Notes: generated by a model not told the origin, from the letters alone. A DNA stretch of 34,541 bases from Anaerococcus sp. (GCF_022770135.1 NZ_JALEIL010000062.1:1-34541); one strand, 5' to 3'; numbered from the stretch's first letter, positions 1 through 7,754 are shown. A program made the numbers and translations.

Positions 1-255
1 CAAAGTGGAATTCATGATATATCTCATAAATCCTGGCTTTTTCTAATTCTTTCTGGCCTTGCAACTGGATTTTCCTGGTTATGCTATTACGCAGCCATTA
101 AAAACGGCGAGGTGTCAAAGGTTACTGCAATAGATAAGACAAGTGTACTTATAACTTTTATTCTTGCCTTCATATTTCTAGGGGAAGAATTTAGCAAAAA
201 ATCCATCATAGGAGCAATACTCATTGGTATTGGAAGTCTTGTCATGGTTATCTAG
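1..255 (+). CDS. EamA/DMT-family transporter, C-terminal fragment
   Basis: The open frame enters from the left edge and ends at TAG 253-255, so only the last 84 residues are visible. They form three hydrophobic segments: about residues 12-29 (starting at the motif WLFLILSGLATGFSWLCYYA), 47-60, and 68-84 (IIGAILIGIGSLVMVI). Between them is the short motif DKTSVLITFILAFIFLGEE. A small pair of helices ending in 'LGE' followed by a last helix rich in Gly/Ile is typical of the second EamA repeat of drug/metabolite transporters of the inner membrane. The substrate cannot be told. The stop codon lies inside the terminator stem, so this gene is the last of its transcript. Confidence 0.75.
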   Translation, partial: QSGIHDISHKSWLFLILSGLATGFSWLCYYAAIKNGEVSKVTAIDKTSVLITFILAFIFLGEEFSKKSIIGAILIGIGSLVMVI

Positions 256-274
256 GGGCTTAGGCCTCTTTTTT
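254..274 (+). terminator. Rho-independent terminator after the EamA transporter
   Basis: Stem AGGGGC (254-259) pairs with GCCTCT (264-269), with one G-U pair and loop TTAG, and a run of T follows. It overlaps the stop codon of the transporter and isolates it from the GTPase gene. Confidence 0.75.
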
Positions 275-290
275 ATTTGCTAAATTTATG

Positions 291-296
291 TATAAT
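291..296 (+). promoter_or_regulatory. -10 box for the GTPase gene
   Basis: A perfect TATAAT sits 31 bases upstream of the GTPase start, directly after the preceding terminator. No good -35 box is visible, because the place where it should be is the T-tract of the terminator. Transcription would begin near 303, giving a very short leader. Confidence 0.45.
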
Positions 297-321
297 GATA
301 CTAATGAGTAAAGGAGATTTT

Positions 322-1656
322 ATGGCTAACAATAATTCGACATATGCAATTGAAAGAATTAAACATATTTACAAAAATTTAGAAAAAACTATAGACTCTG
401 TACCAGATCCTATGAGAGATAAGCTTAGAAAGATGATCCTTAACGATGAAGAGCTTAAAAGAGTCATGGATGATATGGAAAACTATAGGCCGCCTAGGAT
501 TTTCCTTATGGGTAGGACTGGAGTAGGGAAGAGTTCACTCATTAATGCTATAAATGGAAGATACCTTGCTCCTGTAAATGACGTCTACTCCTACACACAG
601 GAATGTGATATGTATGATTATCAGGAAAATGGCGAAGTCCTCATGCAGATTTTAGATACTAGGGGAACTTCCGAATCCCTTGCCCTTGATGAAAAAATAT
701 CAGCAGAAGAGACGATAAAAAAGGAAGTAAAAGAATTCATGCCTGATGTGACTATCTTTATGCTAAACGCTAGTCACAGGGATGATGTCATTACTGATGT
801 TGAGTTTGTTAAAGGTATCTGTGAAGATTATAAAAATACAAACGGAGTTGATTTGCCAGTAATAGTTGCTATAAACAAGGTAGATGAGCTCGCTCCATCA
901 AGAATAAAAGATCCTAAGGAATATCCAATAAGTAAGAACAAAAACATTAGTGAAGTTGTTAAATATTATGGAAAAATCATAGAAGAAGGAGAGCTTGAAG
1001 TTAAGGAAATAATCCCAGTTTCTTCCTTGATCGATTGGATGCTTGAGGATGAGTTTATAGATGTTGATTCTATAAATGACCTTTCCCAATCTAGATTAGC
1101 TGATCTTGAAATTCAATTTGATGGAAGGTTTGGTATTGAAAATCTGATTGATGCCTTGGAAGAAGCCATAAGTGATTATGATGCCATAGTCGGTCTAAGA
1201 CTTGCTTGTAGGATGAATAGGGTCTTGTCAAATCTTTGCGATAAGTTTATAAATGTGTTTTCAGGCTTTGCAGCAACTGTCGCCATGGCACCTATACCCA
1301 TAGCAGATATTTATCCTTTAATAGGTCTACAAATCGCTCTAGTGAGTCTAATTGCGAATCTTTCTGGCAGGACTATTAGCAAGGAAACTGCCAAGGAATT
1401 TCTCTTATCTCTTGGAGGAGTAGGTCTTGCTGGAAATCTCTTTAGACTTGGTTCTCAACAATTATCTAAGCTTTTAAATCTTATTCTTCCGACTGCTGGA
1501 ACTGCGGTAAGTGCTACAGTAGCGGCCATGGGCACCAAGGCCATTGGTGAGGCTAGCAAAAGCTACTATATAGAAGGCATAGATTTAGCCAAGGTCAAGA
1601 AGGATTACAAAGATAGGGTCAAGGAAATAAAGAAAAAAGATAAGGAAAGTGAATAA
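322..1656 (+). CDS. Era-like GTPase with C-terminal DUF697 membrane domain
   Basis: The start is ATG 322, behind AAGGAG (311-316) with 5-base spacing. An upstream in-frame TTG at 277 lies before the probable transcription start and has no ribosome site. The 444-residue product has a GTPase domain: G1 GRTGVGKSS at about 64-72, G3 DTRG at 112-115 and G4 NKVD at 185-188. After about residue 300 comes a hydrophobic, Gly/Ala-rich region beginning FAATVAMAPIPIADIYPLIG, which matches the DUF697 type and may associate with the membrane. The tail is Lys-rich. Relatives include the YfjP/YeeP-like group, whose cellular role is poorly defined. The next gene, a nuclease/ATPase fusion, has its own promoter, so any functional link is only positional. 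Confidence 0.8.
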   Translation: MANNNSTYAIERIKHIYKNLEKTIDSVPDPMRDKLRKMILNDEELKRVMDDMENYRPPRIFLMGRTGVGKSSLINAINGRYLAPVNDVYSYTQECDMYDYQENGEVLMQILDTRGTSESLALDEKISAEETIKKEVKEFMPDVTIFMLNASHRDDVITDVEFVKGICEDYKNTNGVDLPVIVAINKVDELAPSRIKDPKEYPISKNKNISEVVKYYGKIIEEGELEVKEIIPVSSLIDWMLEDEFIDVDSINDLSQSRLADLEIQFDGRFGIENLIDALEEAISDYDAIVGLRLACRMNRVLSNLCDKFINVFSGFAATVAMAPIPIADIYPLIGLQIALVSLIANLSGRTISKETAKEFLLSLGGVGLAGNLFRLGSQQLSKLLNLILPTAGTAVSATVAAMGTKAIGEASKSYYIEGIDLAKVKKDYKDRVKEIKKKDKESE

Positions 1657-1663
1657 GAAATTT

Positions 1664-1696
1664 ACCTAAGGGGATGAGTTTTCTCTTAGGTTTTTC
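1664..1696 (+). terminator. Rho-independent terminator after the GTPase
   Basis: ACCTAAG (1664-1670) pairs perfectly with CTTAGGT (1685-1691) around a 14-base loop, and a T-rich tail follows. Confidence 0.7.
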
Positions 1697-1705
1697 TTTT
1701 CTTAC

Positions 1706-1734
1706 TTTATAAAATAATTAATTTATATTATAAT
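1706..1734 (+). promoter_or_regulatory. Promoter for the PLD/ATPase gene
   Basis: -10 TATAAT at 1729-1734, preceded with 17-base spacing by a weak -35 TTTATA (1706-1711). It sits between the GTPase terminator and the next gene. Confidence 0.5.
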
Positions 1735-1760
1735 TAAATAAAGCAAGAAAGGGGTGGCTT

Positions 1761-4199
1761 ATGGAAAAGCAAATGTCTTTGGGCATTGATTTTATAGAAG
1801 ATAAAAGAGAAAGCCTTCATATTTGTAAGGATAACAAAAAGGTCGATATGTCTATTGAGGAAATATTCAATCATGATAAATACGATTCGATTTTGGCTGT
1901 GACTTACTCAATCTCTACGACCTTCCTCAATAAATATATCAAGGACTTCGACAAGGTAGAGATTGTAGTTGGGATAAACGAAGACAAGGTCCAACAATCT
2001 GCCAATATTTTTGCCAAAAAGCTCAAGGCACAGATTAAAGAAGTTCTTAACAATACAAGCATTAAGACCTACCAAGGTCTTGATATGGATATGAAAAGAA
2101 AGCTAGCAGAGAAATCTTTTGAGGTAAAAGTTCCTTTTGGAGCAAGTATCCACTCTAAATTCTATCTTCTAGAAAATAGGGAAAGTGGTCAAAATAGGAT
2201 AATCCTAGGATCTTGTAATCTATCGGAGATGGCCTTTCAAAAAACTACAAGCCAATATGAGAATATTATAATATATGATGATAGCGAGCTTTTTGGTATT
2301 TATAAGGACTATTATGAGTCCTTCTCGGATATTTTAACAAATTATTTCCCAAAAGAGCTTATGGTAACTAATAAGAAAAAGCTTGAAAATATTAAGGATA
2401 CTGATTCGGTAATTGTCCTAACTAACGAAGAAGTGGAAAAGATAAAGAAAAATCAAGCAATAGAGTTAATCCTAAAAGTAGAAGACTTTAAGGCGAATTC
2501 TCTAATTCCTGCTGACGCCATAGGACAGATTAAGGATATGGATGAGGATAAAAAGGCCCTTGATGATGAGAAAATTAGAGATAATGACTTGGATAATCAA
2601 GCCTATAAGCTAGTTCGTGAATCGGTTAATAACAGAACCAAAGAGCCTACAATCAAGAAAGCTCCTGCTATCAAAAAGCTTGTCAATGACACAGTTAAGA
2701 CTATAAAAGTAAATACTGATATTGAATCAGGCGACAGAACACTCTTGTTCTCAAAGCCAGAGACTAGAAATATAGGAAAAGCTAAGAGTGGCCTTCTGGT
2801 TAAAAGTGAGCTAACAGATGAATTTATTCCTTTTGGGGAAAAGAAAGATATTGAAGAAATTAGAAAGGCCCTAAGCCTCCTTGATGAGTTTATACATACT
2901 TTCGAATCCTTTGTCCACAAATACGACGATAAGTATGGGCAGAGGATAATGGAAGCAATATTTTATGCCTTCACGGGACCATTTCTCTATGAAATTAAGA
3001 AACTAGCAAGAACTAGCGAGGAAAGAAATGATATTCCCCAATTTCTATTTATTGGAGGAACTGCTGGAAGTGGAAAGTCTTCTCTTATAAAGATGATAAA
3101 TAAGATGCTTGGCCTAAGTGATAAGGCCTATTACAATTTCTCAGAGCTTGCAAGTGGGGCCCAGGCCAAATCTAATAGGGTCAAGGTAATCGAAGGATGG
3201 GCTAGGGAAGATAATGTCTATCCAATTATTATAGATGAATTTTCTCTAGAATTTTTCACAAAAGCAAACTACGGCCGTGACCTAATATTAAATACTACAA
3301 ATAGCCAGGTCGAAATCGTAAGTCCTTTTCCTGTAACTATAGGTACCACCAATGCCGACGGCTATACCCTCCCTCCTGAAGCAAGGAGAAGGTCCTATTA
3401 TCTAAAAATAGACAAAAAGTTTGACGATAAATACAAGAAAGACTCTCCTTTAGTATACAAGGAGCTTTATGAGAAGATGGATAATATCCTCTTTACTGAT
3501 TTTTCTCTACAAATGGCAGTTAGACTTGACAATAGTGATGACTATGAATGGAATCACTTTGCCGATGGGTCTGGCAAGGTAGACTTTTTGTATCAGACAA
3601 GGGAGATCTTTAGAGACTATTATAAGTCCTGCGGCATGCCTCTACCAAGATATTTTCCTACTAAGAGGTATACGGATGATTTTGAATCCAATCAGGAAAA
3701 ATGGAGAAAGCTATATAAGAGAGCAGGAGAGAAGGAATTTGTCTTCGATATAGAAACAGGATCGCTCTTTTTTAATACGGCGACTATTGATGAAAACAAG
3801 GGCAATTATGAAAAGCCATCAGAAATATACAAGCAAGCCCTAGATCAAAGTGTCCTTGTAGGAACAATTGGTGGACTTGATATAGAGTTAGACGCCAAGG
3901 CCTTTTTCGAATGGATTGATGTGAGAAATCCTTACATAGAAGAGTATAAGAAATTCTTAAGAGCTTACTATTATGATAAGGATAAAAAAATTAGAAAAGA
4001 AAATGGAAAAATAACATTCCCTTTGGATAAGAATTCTAAAGATAGTGATATTATAAAACAAAGCCTTATCTATATGACAAAAGATACACTTATAGAAGAA
4101 AGTGATAGTGAAGTTAAATTTGATGAAGACAAGCTACTTAGATGGCTAGGAATTGATGAAAGTAGTATCCTATCTAAGTTTTTAGATAAGTTTAAATAA
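1761..4199 (+). CDS. Phospholipase D-type nuclease domain fused to a AAA+-like ATPase
   Basis: The start is ATG 1761 with GGGGTGG (about 1751-1757) upstream; the product has 812 residues. Residues 1-200 look like a PLD-superfamily domain with a single HKD-type motif: H131, K133 and a Glu at 138 where the classic Asp lies, then GSCN at 150-153. PLD nucleases with one motif usually work as dimers. Residues 200-400 are a charged, probably partly helical linker. A P-loop follows at 432-441 (GGTAGSGKSS), then Walker B YPIIIDEF (487-494), a sensor-1-like GTTNADG (528-534) and an arginine cluster PPEARRRSYY (538-547), which is the order seen in AAA+ proteins. The C-terminal 250 residues are unrecognised. 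No signal peptide is seen. An ATP-driven DNA-processing or defence role is inference; lipid hydrolysis is less likely. Confidence 0.6.
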   Translation: MEKQMSLGIDFIEDKRESLHICKDNKKVDMSIEEIFNHDKYDSILAVTYSISTTFLNKYIKDFDKVEIVVGINEDKVQQSANIFAKKLKAQIKEVLNNTSIKTYQGLDMDMKRKLAEKSFEVKVPFGASIHSKFYLLENRESGQNRIILGSCNLSEMAFQKTTSQYENIIIYDDSELFGIYKDYYESFSDILTNYFPKELMVTNKKKLENIKDTDSVIVLTNEEVEKIKKNQAIELILKVEDFKANSLIPADAIGQIKDMDEDKKALDDEKIRDNDLDNQAYKLVRESVNNRTKEPTIKKAPAIKKLVNDTVKTIKVNTDIESGDRTLLFSKPETRNIGKAKSGLLVKSELTDEFIPFGEKKDIEEIRKALSLLDEFIHTFESFVHKYDDKYGQRIMEAIFYAFTGPFLYEIKKLARTSEERNDIPQFLFIGGTAGSGKSSLIKMINKMLGLSDKAYYNFSELASGAQAKSNRVKVIEGWAREDNVYPIIIDEFSLEFFTKANYGRDLILNTTNSQVEIVSPFPVTIGTTNADGYTLPPEARRRSYYLKIDKKFDDKYKKDSPLVYKELYEKMDNILFTDFSLQMAVRLDNSDDYEWNHFADGSGKVDFLYQTREIFRDYYKSCGMPLPRYFPTKRYTDDFESNQEKWRKLYKRAGEKEFVFDIETGSLFFNTATIDENKGNYEKPSEIYKQALDQSVLVGTIGGLDIELDAKAFFEWIDVRNPYIEEYKKFLRAYYYDKDKKIRKENGKITFPLDKNSKDSDIIKQSLIYMTKDTLIEESDSEVKFDEDKLLRWLGIDESSILSKFLDKFK

Positions 4200-4201
4200 A
4201 A

Positions 4202-4894
4202 TTGAGGAAAAGAATAAGTTATGGAATATTTTTTAGACACAGCGAAGATCTTAGGACCAATATTAAAATGCCTTTGCTATGGGGGATTTTGCTGATTTAT
4301 TTGATAATAATTTATAAATTAAGATATAAGAGAAAAATCCTTCCTATACAATTAGTGAGTTTATCTATAATAGAAATAGCTTTATTGCTCTGGTACTATG
4401 AGGGTAAGCTTTTATTTATCAGAGAAGGACTCCCTCTTTATCATTGTAGGATAGCAGCTTTTATGATGACCATTAGCTATTTTCGTAAAGATTATAAATT
4501 AAGTAATTACTTTGCCTGGCTTGGAATAATAGGTACACTAATAGCCTTTAGCTTCCCAGATCCTTCAAAATTTCTTTGGCCACATATAACAAACCTAACT
4601 TATGTGCTTGGCCATAGTTTATCGATGGGGTCTGCTCTTATGATACTAACAGATGAGAGAAGAGGTCTTGATTTTAAATTTATCTGTAAAATAACTCTAA
4701 TCATGAATTTTGTGATTTATCTTGTAAATAAAATTGCATCGGCAAATTATGGTTACTTAGACCACTTACCAGATTCATTTCCTATGAACTTCCCTAGCCC
4801 AGTCCTATATCTTGGCATAAGTTTTGGAATGATTGTTCTAATATATGAACTTAGTAAAATTAATTTGAAGAAGCTTTTGACAAGTAAAAATTAG
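4202..4894 (+). pseudogene. YwaF/TIGR02206-type integral membrane protein, probable N-terminal frameshift
   Basis: The long frame encodes about 230 residues with six or seven hydrophobic segments and the motif LPLYHCRIAAF, similar to the LPLHLC signature of the YwaF family. Its only upstream start is TTG 4202, which has no ribosome site and gives an Arg/Lys-rich beginning. In another frame ATG 4221, preceded by GAGGAAAAG, gives MEYFLDTAKILGP, a typical start for the family, but it stops at 4293-4295. One extra base near 4257-4261 would join the two as ILGPNIKMPLLWG. I therefore read it as a one-base deletion, or a sequencing error, near the start. Otherwise translation might begin at the internal ATG 4268. 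It lies 2 bases after the nuclease/ATPase gene and may be co-transcribed with it. Confidence 0.55.
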
Positions 4895-4904
4895 AAAATA
4901 TAAT
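4877..4904 (+). promoter_or_regulatory. Consensus promoter of the tetR gene
   Basis: -35 TTGACA (4877-4882), 16-base spacer, -10 TATAAT (4899-4904). The -35 lies inside the 3' end of the preceding membrane-protein gene. Transcription would start near 4911, inside the palindromic operator. Confidence 0.8.
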
Positions 4905-4907
4905 ATC

Positions 4908-4924
4908 ATCGAACAATGTTCGAT
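4908..4924. promoter_or_regulatory. Palindromic operator 1 (TetR autoregulation)
   Basis: ATCGAACAATGTTCGAT is a perfect inverted repeat around a central A, placed at the expected transcription start of the tetR promoter. The same core, CGAACAATGTTCG, recurs at 5531-5543 before the next gene. The spacing and symmetry suit a TetR-family dimer. Confidence 0.75.
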
Positions 4925-4941
4925 AACTGAAAGGATCTCTT

Positions 4942-5496
4942 ATGCTAAGAAAAAATGGCTCTAAGTCTATGATTATGAAAGTCTGCAGGCAAATAGTAGC
5001 AGAAGAAGGAATTGCAGGGCTAAATATGAGAAAGGTTGCGAAGCGAACGAATCTTGCTATAGGATCGATTTACTATTATTTTCCCTCCAAAGATGAACTT
5101 TTGATAGCTAGCATCGAAAGTGTCTGGGATGATATATTTAGCCTTGATCAAGTCGATTTAGGAAAAATAAAATTAAGCGAATATATTTCTTTAACCTATA
5201 CAAATATAAAAAAGGGAATGGAGAAATATCCTAATTTTTTAAACATTCATTCAATGAGTTTTTCGTCAAGTAAAGATAAAAAAGCAAGACTTGTCATGGA
5301 TGATTTTCTTACTGAACTAAGAGGAAATATTATTGAGATCTTGGCAAATGATTGTGATATCAGAGTAGATGTCTTTGATGAGAATTTTACCCAGGAAGAC
5401 TTCGCTGATTTTATAATTACAAATATAATAAGTCTTTGGTTAAGCCAGAAATCAGCTGACTTTACGATTAAGATGATAGAGAAACTTTTATACTGA
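4942..5496 (+). CDS. TetR/AcrR-family transcriptional regulator
   Basis: 184 residues starting at ATG 4942, 6 bases after AAAGGA. The N-terminus (about 8-54) is a TetR helix-turn-helix: IVAEEGIAGLNMRKVAKRTN, then the signature IGSIYYYFPSKDELL. The remainder is the variable, helical ligand-binding domain, so the inducer cannot be deduced. Its own promoter is covered by one copy of a CGAACAATGTTCG palindrome and a second copy precedes the downstream DUF2871 gene. It very likely represses itself and that membrane protein. A terminator separates the two genes, so both sites are needed for joint control. Confidence 0.9.
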   Translation: MLRKNGSKSMIMKVCRQIVAEEGIAGLNMRKVAKRTNLAIGSIYYYFPSKDELLIASIESVWDDIFSLDQVDLGKIKLSEYISLTYTNIKKGMEKYPNFLNIHSMSFSSSKDKKARLVMDDFLTELRGNIIEILANDCDIRVDVFDENFTQEDFADFIITNIISLWLSQKSADFTIKMIEKLLY

Positions 5497-5517
5497 CCGA
5501 CGAGGGAGTCGGTTTTT
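5496..5517 (+). terminator. Rho-independent terminator after tetR
   Basis: ACCGAC (5496-5501) pairs with GTCGGT (5508-5513), loop GAGGGA, then TTTT. It begins at the last base of the tetR stop codon. Confidence 0.8.
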
Positions 5518-5524
5518 AAATAAG

Positions 5525-5543
5525 TATAACCGAACAATGTTCG
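5525..5543. promoter_or_regulatory. Palindromic operator 2 with overlapping -10-like box
   Basis: CGAACAATGTTCG (5531-5543) is identical to the core of the palindrome at 4908-4924. It directly follows a TATAAC (5525-5530), a possible -10 box for the DUF2871 gene, although no clear -35 is visible. As at the first copy, the palindrome falls just downstream of the -10 position. Confidence 0.7.
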
Positions 5544-5584
5544 AATAAAATCCGTGGATAATTGTTTTAAAAAAGGAGAAGATT

Positions 5585-6013
5585 ATGAAAAAATACATAA
5601 ACATGGCAATTTTTTACGCTGTCCTTGCTATGATGGCAGGAGTTTTTTACAGAGAATTTACAAAATATATGAATTTTGATGGTACTTCTAGCCTTCTCAG
5701 AATTCACCCTCACTTATTTGTCCTAGGGGTGATAATGTATTTACTAATATATCTAATGTCACTATCATTAAATTTTGATGAGAATAATAAAATAGATAAG
5801 CATTTAAAATTCTATAATGTTGGATTGGTATTAAGTGCAGTAATGATGTTTGTAAGAGGACTATCTGAAGTTTTAGCAAGGAATTTAAGTAATGGAGAAG
5901 AGGCAATGATTTCAGGTGTTGCTGGTTTGGGTCATATAATTCTGGGAGTATCCTTAATCTTGGTTCTCTTAGATATTAAAAAATTAAATCCTAATAAAGT
6001 CAAGAATCTATAA
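5585..6013 (+). CDS. DUF2871-type four-helix membrane protein
   Basis: 142 residues from ATG 5585 with AAAAAAGGAGAAG upstream. Four hydrophobic segments are visible at about 5-23, 45-64, 77-93 and 110-130. The motif IFYAVLAMMAGVFYREFTKY followed by a conserved HPHLFVLG matches what I know of the DUF2871 family of small membrane proteins, whose function is unknown. The two His in HPHLFVLG and the helix arrangement could suit a haem or metal site, but that is speculative. The TetR-type operator 42 bases upstream suggests it is switched on by the ligand of the adjacent regulator. Confidence 0.75.
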   Translation: MKKYINMAIFYAVLAMMAGVFYREFTKYMNFDGTSSLLRIHPHLFVLGVIMYLLIYLMSLSLNFDENNKIDKHLKFYNVGLVLSAVMMFVRGLSEVLARNLSNGEEAMISGVAGLGHIILGVSLILVLLDIKKLNPNKVKNL

Positions 6014-6098
6014 GAATAAAAAAGATTTATCACAATCGTTGGAGAGGGGTCATGATTTAAACGATAATAATTTACAAAGTTACTTAAGGAGTAAATAG

Positions 6099-6236
6099 GT
6101 AAGTCTTATATTAGTAAAATTATATTTAGATGAGCTACATCTTAGGCATATTATAAAAGGTCGCATTAATCCTAAATTGGAAATAGCTAGTTTATAGATA
6201 GGAAAGCAAAGCAATCTTATATTAATTTCATTTAAG
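6099..6236 (+). pseudogene. Decayed XRE-type helix-turn-helix remnant
   Basis: One frame reads LYLDELHLRHIIKGRINPKL then EIASL, a stop (TAG 6195-6197), then IGKQSNLILISF. This resembles the second half of an XRE/Cro domain, where a line such as 'HLRxIEKGRxNPxLETLLKIAKALNVSLDELF' is usual. An upstream in-frame stop (TAG about 6096-6098) and the missing N-terminus show it is not a working gene. The match is by eye and short, so chance similarity is possible. Confidence 0.35.
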
Positions 6237-6293
6237 TTATATATTAATATTAGTAAGTCTATATTTCTATATATTTATATTTAAATTAAATTA

Positions 6294-6302
6294 TGATATA
6301 AT
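6294..6302 (+). promoter_or_regulatory. Extended -10 promoter of the C26/maf/yjjG/pepT operon
   Basis: TGATATAAT is an extended -10 (TGn plus TATAAT), 31 bases upstream of the first start codon. No clear -35 exists in the surrounding A/T-only DNA. Confidence 0.6.
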
Positions 6303-6333
6303 ATATAAAAGAAATATTAATCAGGAGGGCTTT

Positions 6334-7113
6334 ATGTTTAGGAAAATCATAAAATTTATAAAGCTAGTATTATTTGCACTTTTGCTAGTTTTGGGTCTAA
6401 TTTTGATATATGATAGGTTTTTTTCTTATAAGAACATAGCTATTGTTCACAATAATCAGAATGTAAGAAATATTGAGATATTTTTAACTGATAACAATGT
6501 GGCAATCAACAATATCGATACAAGTAGGATGGATACTGATATGTGCAAGAGAAAGATAGAAGGAGCTGATGGGGTAATTTTTGCTGGTGGAAATGATTTT
6601 GATCCAGATATATATGGAGGAGATAGGTCTTTGGTAGAAGAGTATAGTAGAGAAGACGATGAGAAGAGCTTAGAGCTTTTGGACTACTGTATCAAAGAAA
6701 ATAAGCCGATTTTAGGTATATGTAGGGGTATGCAGCTTATTAATATCTATTATGGTGGAAGTCTCTATGATGATTTGGAAAAACAATTCTCTAAAGAAAT
6801 AATTCACAGAGGAAGTGATAAGACCCTTACTTATCACGAGATAAATATAAGAGGAGGAACTAGCCTTTCGAAAATTGTTAAATCTGATAGGATCGAGGTA
6901 AATTCCTACCACCACGAGGGAATTAAGGATTTGGCAGAAGGCTTAAGTGTGAGTGCGACAAGTGATGATGGCCTAATAGAAGCAATAGAAAATCCATATT
7001 ACTCTTACATGCTAGGAGTGCAGTGGCATCCAGAGCTTTCTTATGAAAATGATAAATACTCTAAAAAAATCCTAAAAGATTTTGTAAAACATTCGAATGC
7101 GGGTAAGAATTAA
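6334..7113 (+). CDS. Membrane-anchored C26-type glutamine amidotransferase-like hydrolase
   Basis: 259 residues from ATG 6334, 5 bases after AGGAGG. Residues about 8-27 form one uncleaved transmembrane helix (FIKLVLFALLLVLGLILIYD), leaving the catalytic domain probably outside the membrane. The domain has the class I glutamine-amidotransferase triad: Cys130 in PILGICRGMQLIN, His232 and Glu234 in GVQWHPE, and a GGNDFDPDIYGG loop near 85. This fits the PuuD/gamma-glutamyl-GABA hydrolase group (peptidase C26), which cleaves gamma-glutamyl amides. The membrane anchor is unusual for a group that is mostly cytosolic and hints at a cell-wall or exogenous peptide substrate, which is inference. First gene of a four-gene operon. 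Confidence 0.8.
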   Translation: MFRKIIKFIKLVLFALLLVLGLILIYDRFFSYKNIAIVHNNQNVRNIEIFLTDNNVAINNIDTSRMDTDMCKRKIEGADGVIFAGGNDFDPDIYGGDRSLVEEYSREDDEKSLELLDYCIKENKPILGICRGMQLINIYYGGSLYDDLEKQFSKEIIHRGSDKTLTYHEINIRGGTSLSKIVKSDRIEVNSYHHEGIKDLAEGLSVSATSDDGLIEAIENPYYSYMLGVQWHPELSYENDKYSKKILKDFVKHSNAGKN

Positions 7114-7115
7114 CT

Positions 7116-7754
7116 ATGAACTATGTAAATGATTATGAAAAAATTGGCAAAATTGGAAAATATAATAAATATATCCTAATGAGCAAGTCTCCCAGAAGGA
7201 GGGACTTGCTTAGTTTTCTTAAGCCAGAAATTGCCTCTATAAGAATCGATGAGAGAGCTATCGAAGAAAAATATATGGAAAAGTACAAGGACTGTGACTT
7301 TATAGAAAGGGCCGGCAAGGCCTGCTCTGAGATTGCCAAGGCTAAATCCGATGTCGACTTAGTCAAAGATTGCCTTTATATATCGTCTGATACTATGGTT
7401 ATTATGGATGATAAAATATATGGCAAGCCTAGGGATATGGCAGAGGCAAGGGAGATGTTTATGTCCTACTTAGGCAAAAGTCACTTTGTAATAACTGGAG
7501 TTTGCCTGAGAAGTGAAAATTATTTGGATGTTTTTTATTCTATAGCTGAAGTTAGATTTACCGATTACTATAAGGCGTTGGATGAAATAATTGATGGATA
7601 TTTAAGGGAAGAAAATGTTATGGATAAGGCTGGGGCCTATGGGATCCAAGACCTAGATCCAAGGCTAATTTCTTTTATTAATGGAGATATAAATACCATA
7701 ATTGGCCTTCCTGTTAGTGAAGTAAGTAGAAGAATTTTAGGAGAGAAAAATTGA
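7116..7754 (+). CDS. maf: Maf-family nucleotide pyrophosphatase
   Basis: 212 residues from ATG 7116, 2 bases after the previous stop. Family motifs are present: SKSPRRRDLL at 23-32 (phosphate binding), SSDTMVIMDDKIYGKPRD (with the catalytic Asp of the S/A-D-T motif) and the C-terminal INGDINTIIGLPVSEV. Maf proteins hydrolyse non-canonical or modified nucleoside triphosphates such as dTTP, UTP, m5UTP and pseudo-UTP to monophosphates, acting in nucleotide-pool cleaning. An N-terminal extension of about 17 residues precedes the Maf core. Its stop overlaps the TTG start of the next nucleotidase gene by four bases, which suggests translational coupling. Confidence 0.88.
   Translation: MNYVNDYEKIGKIGKYNKYILMSKSPRRRDLLSFLKPEIASIRIDERAIEEKYMEKYKDCDFIERAGKACSEIAKAKSDVDLVKDCLYISSDTMVIMDDKIYGKPRDMAEAREMFMSYLGKSHFVITGVCLRSENYLDVFYSIAEVRFTDYYKALDEIIDGYLREENVMDKAGAYGIQDLDPRLISFINGDINTIIGLPVSEVSRRILGEKN

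Larger units (their letters stand above)
6014..6333. other. 320-base gene-poor, AT-rich interval
   Basis: No intact gene is visible. The first 80 bases hold a weak inverted repeat (ATCGTT / AACGAT) without a T-tract. The middle, 6099-6236, carries the decayed helix-turn-helix remnant listed separately. The end holds an extended -10 promoter for the next gene. Confidence 0.6.

Noticed and set aside
277..321. Longer GTPase start at TTG 277
   Set aside because: It lies upstream of the -10 box TATAAT (291-296), so it would not be in the transcript; ATG 322 has a good ribosome site.
2603..2920. Bottom-strand open frame opposite the PLD/ATPase gene
   Set aside because: Ser-rich shadow frame with no ribosome site; the top strand has continuous coding sense here.
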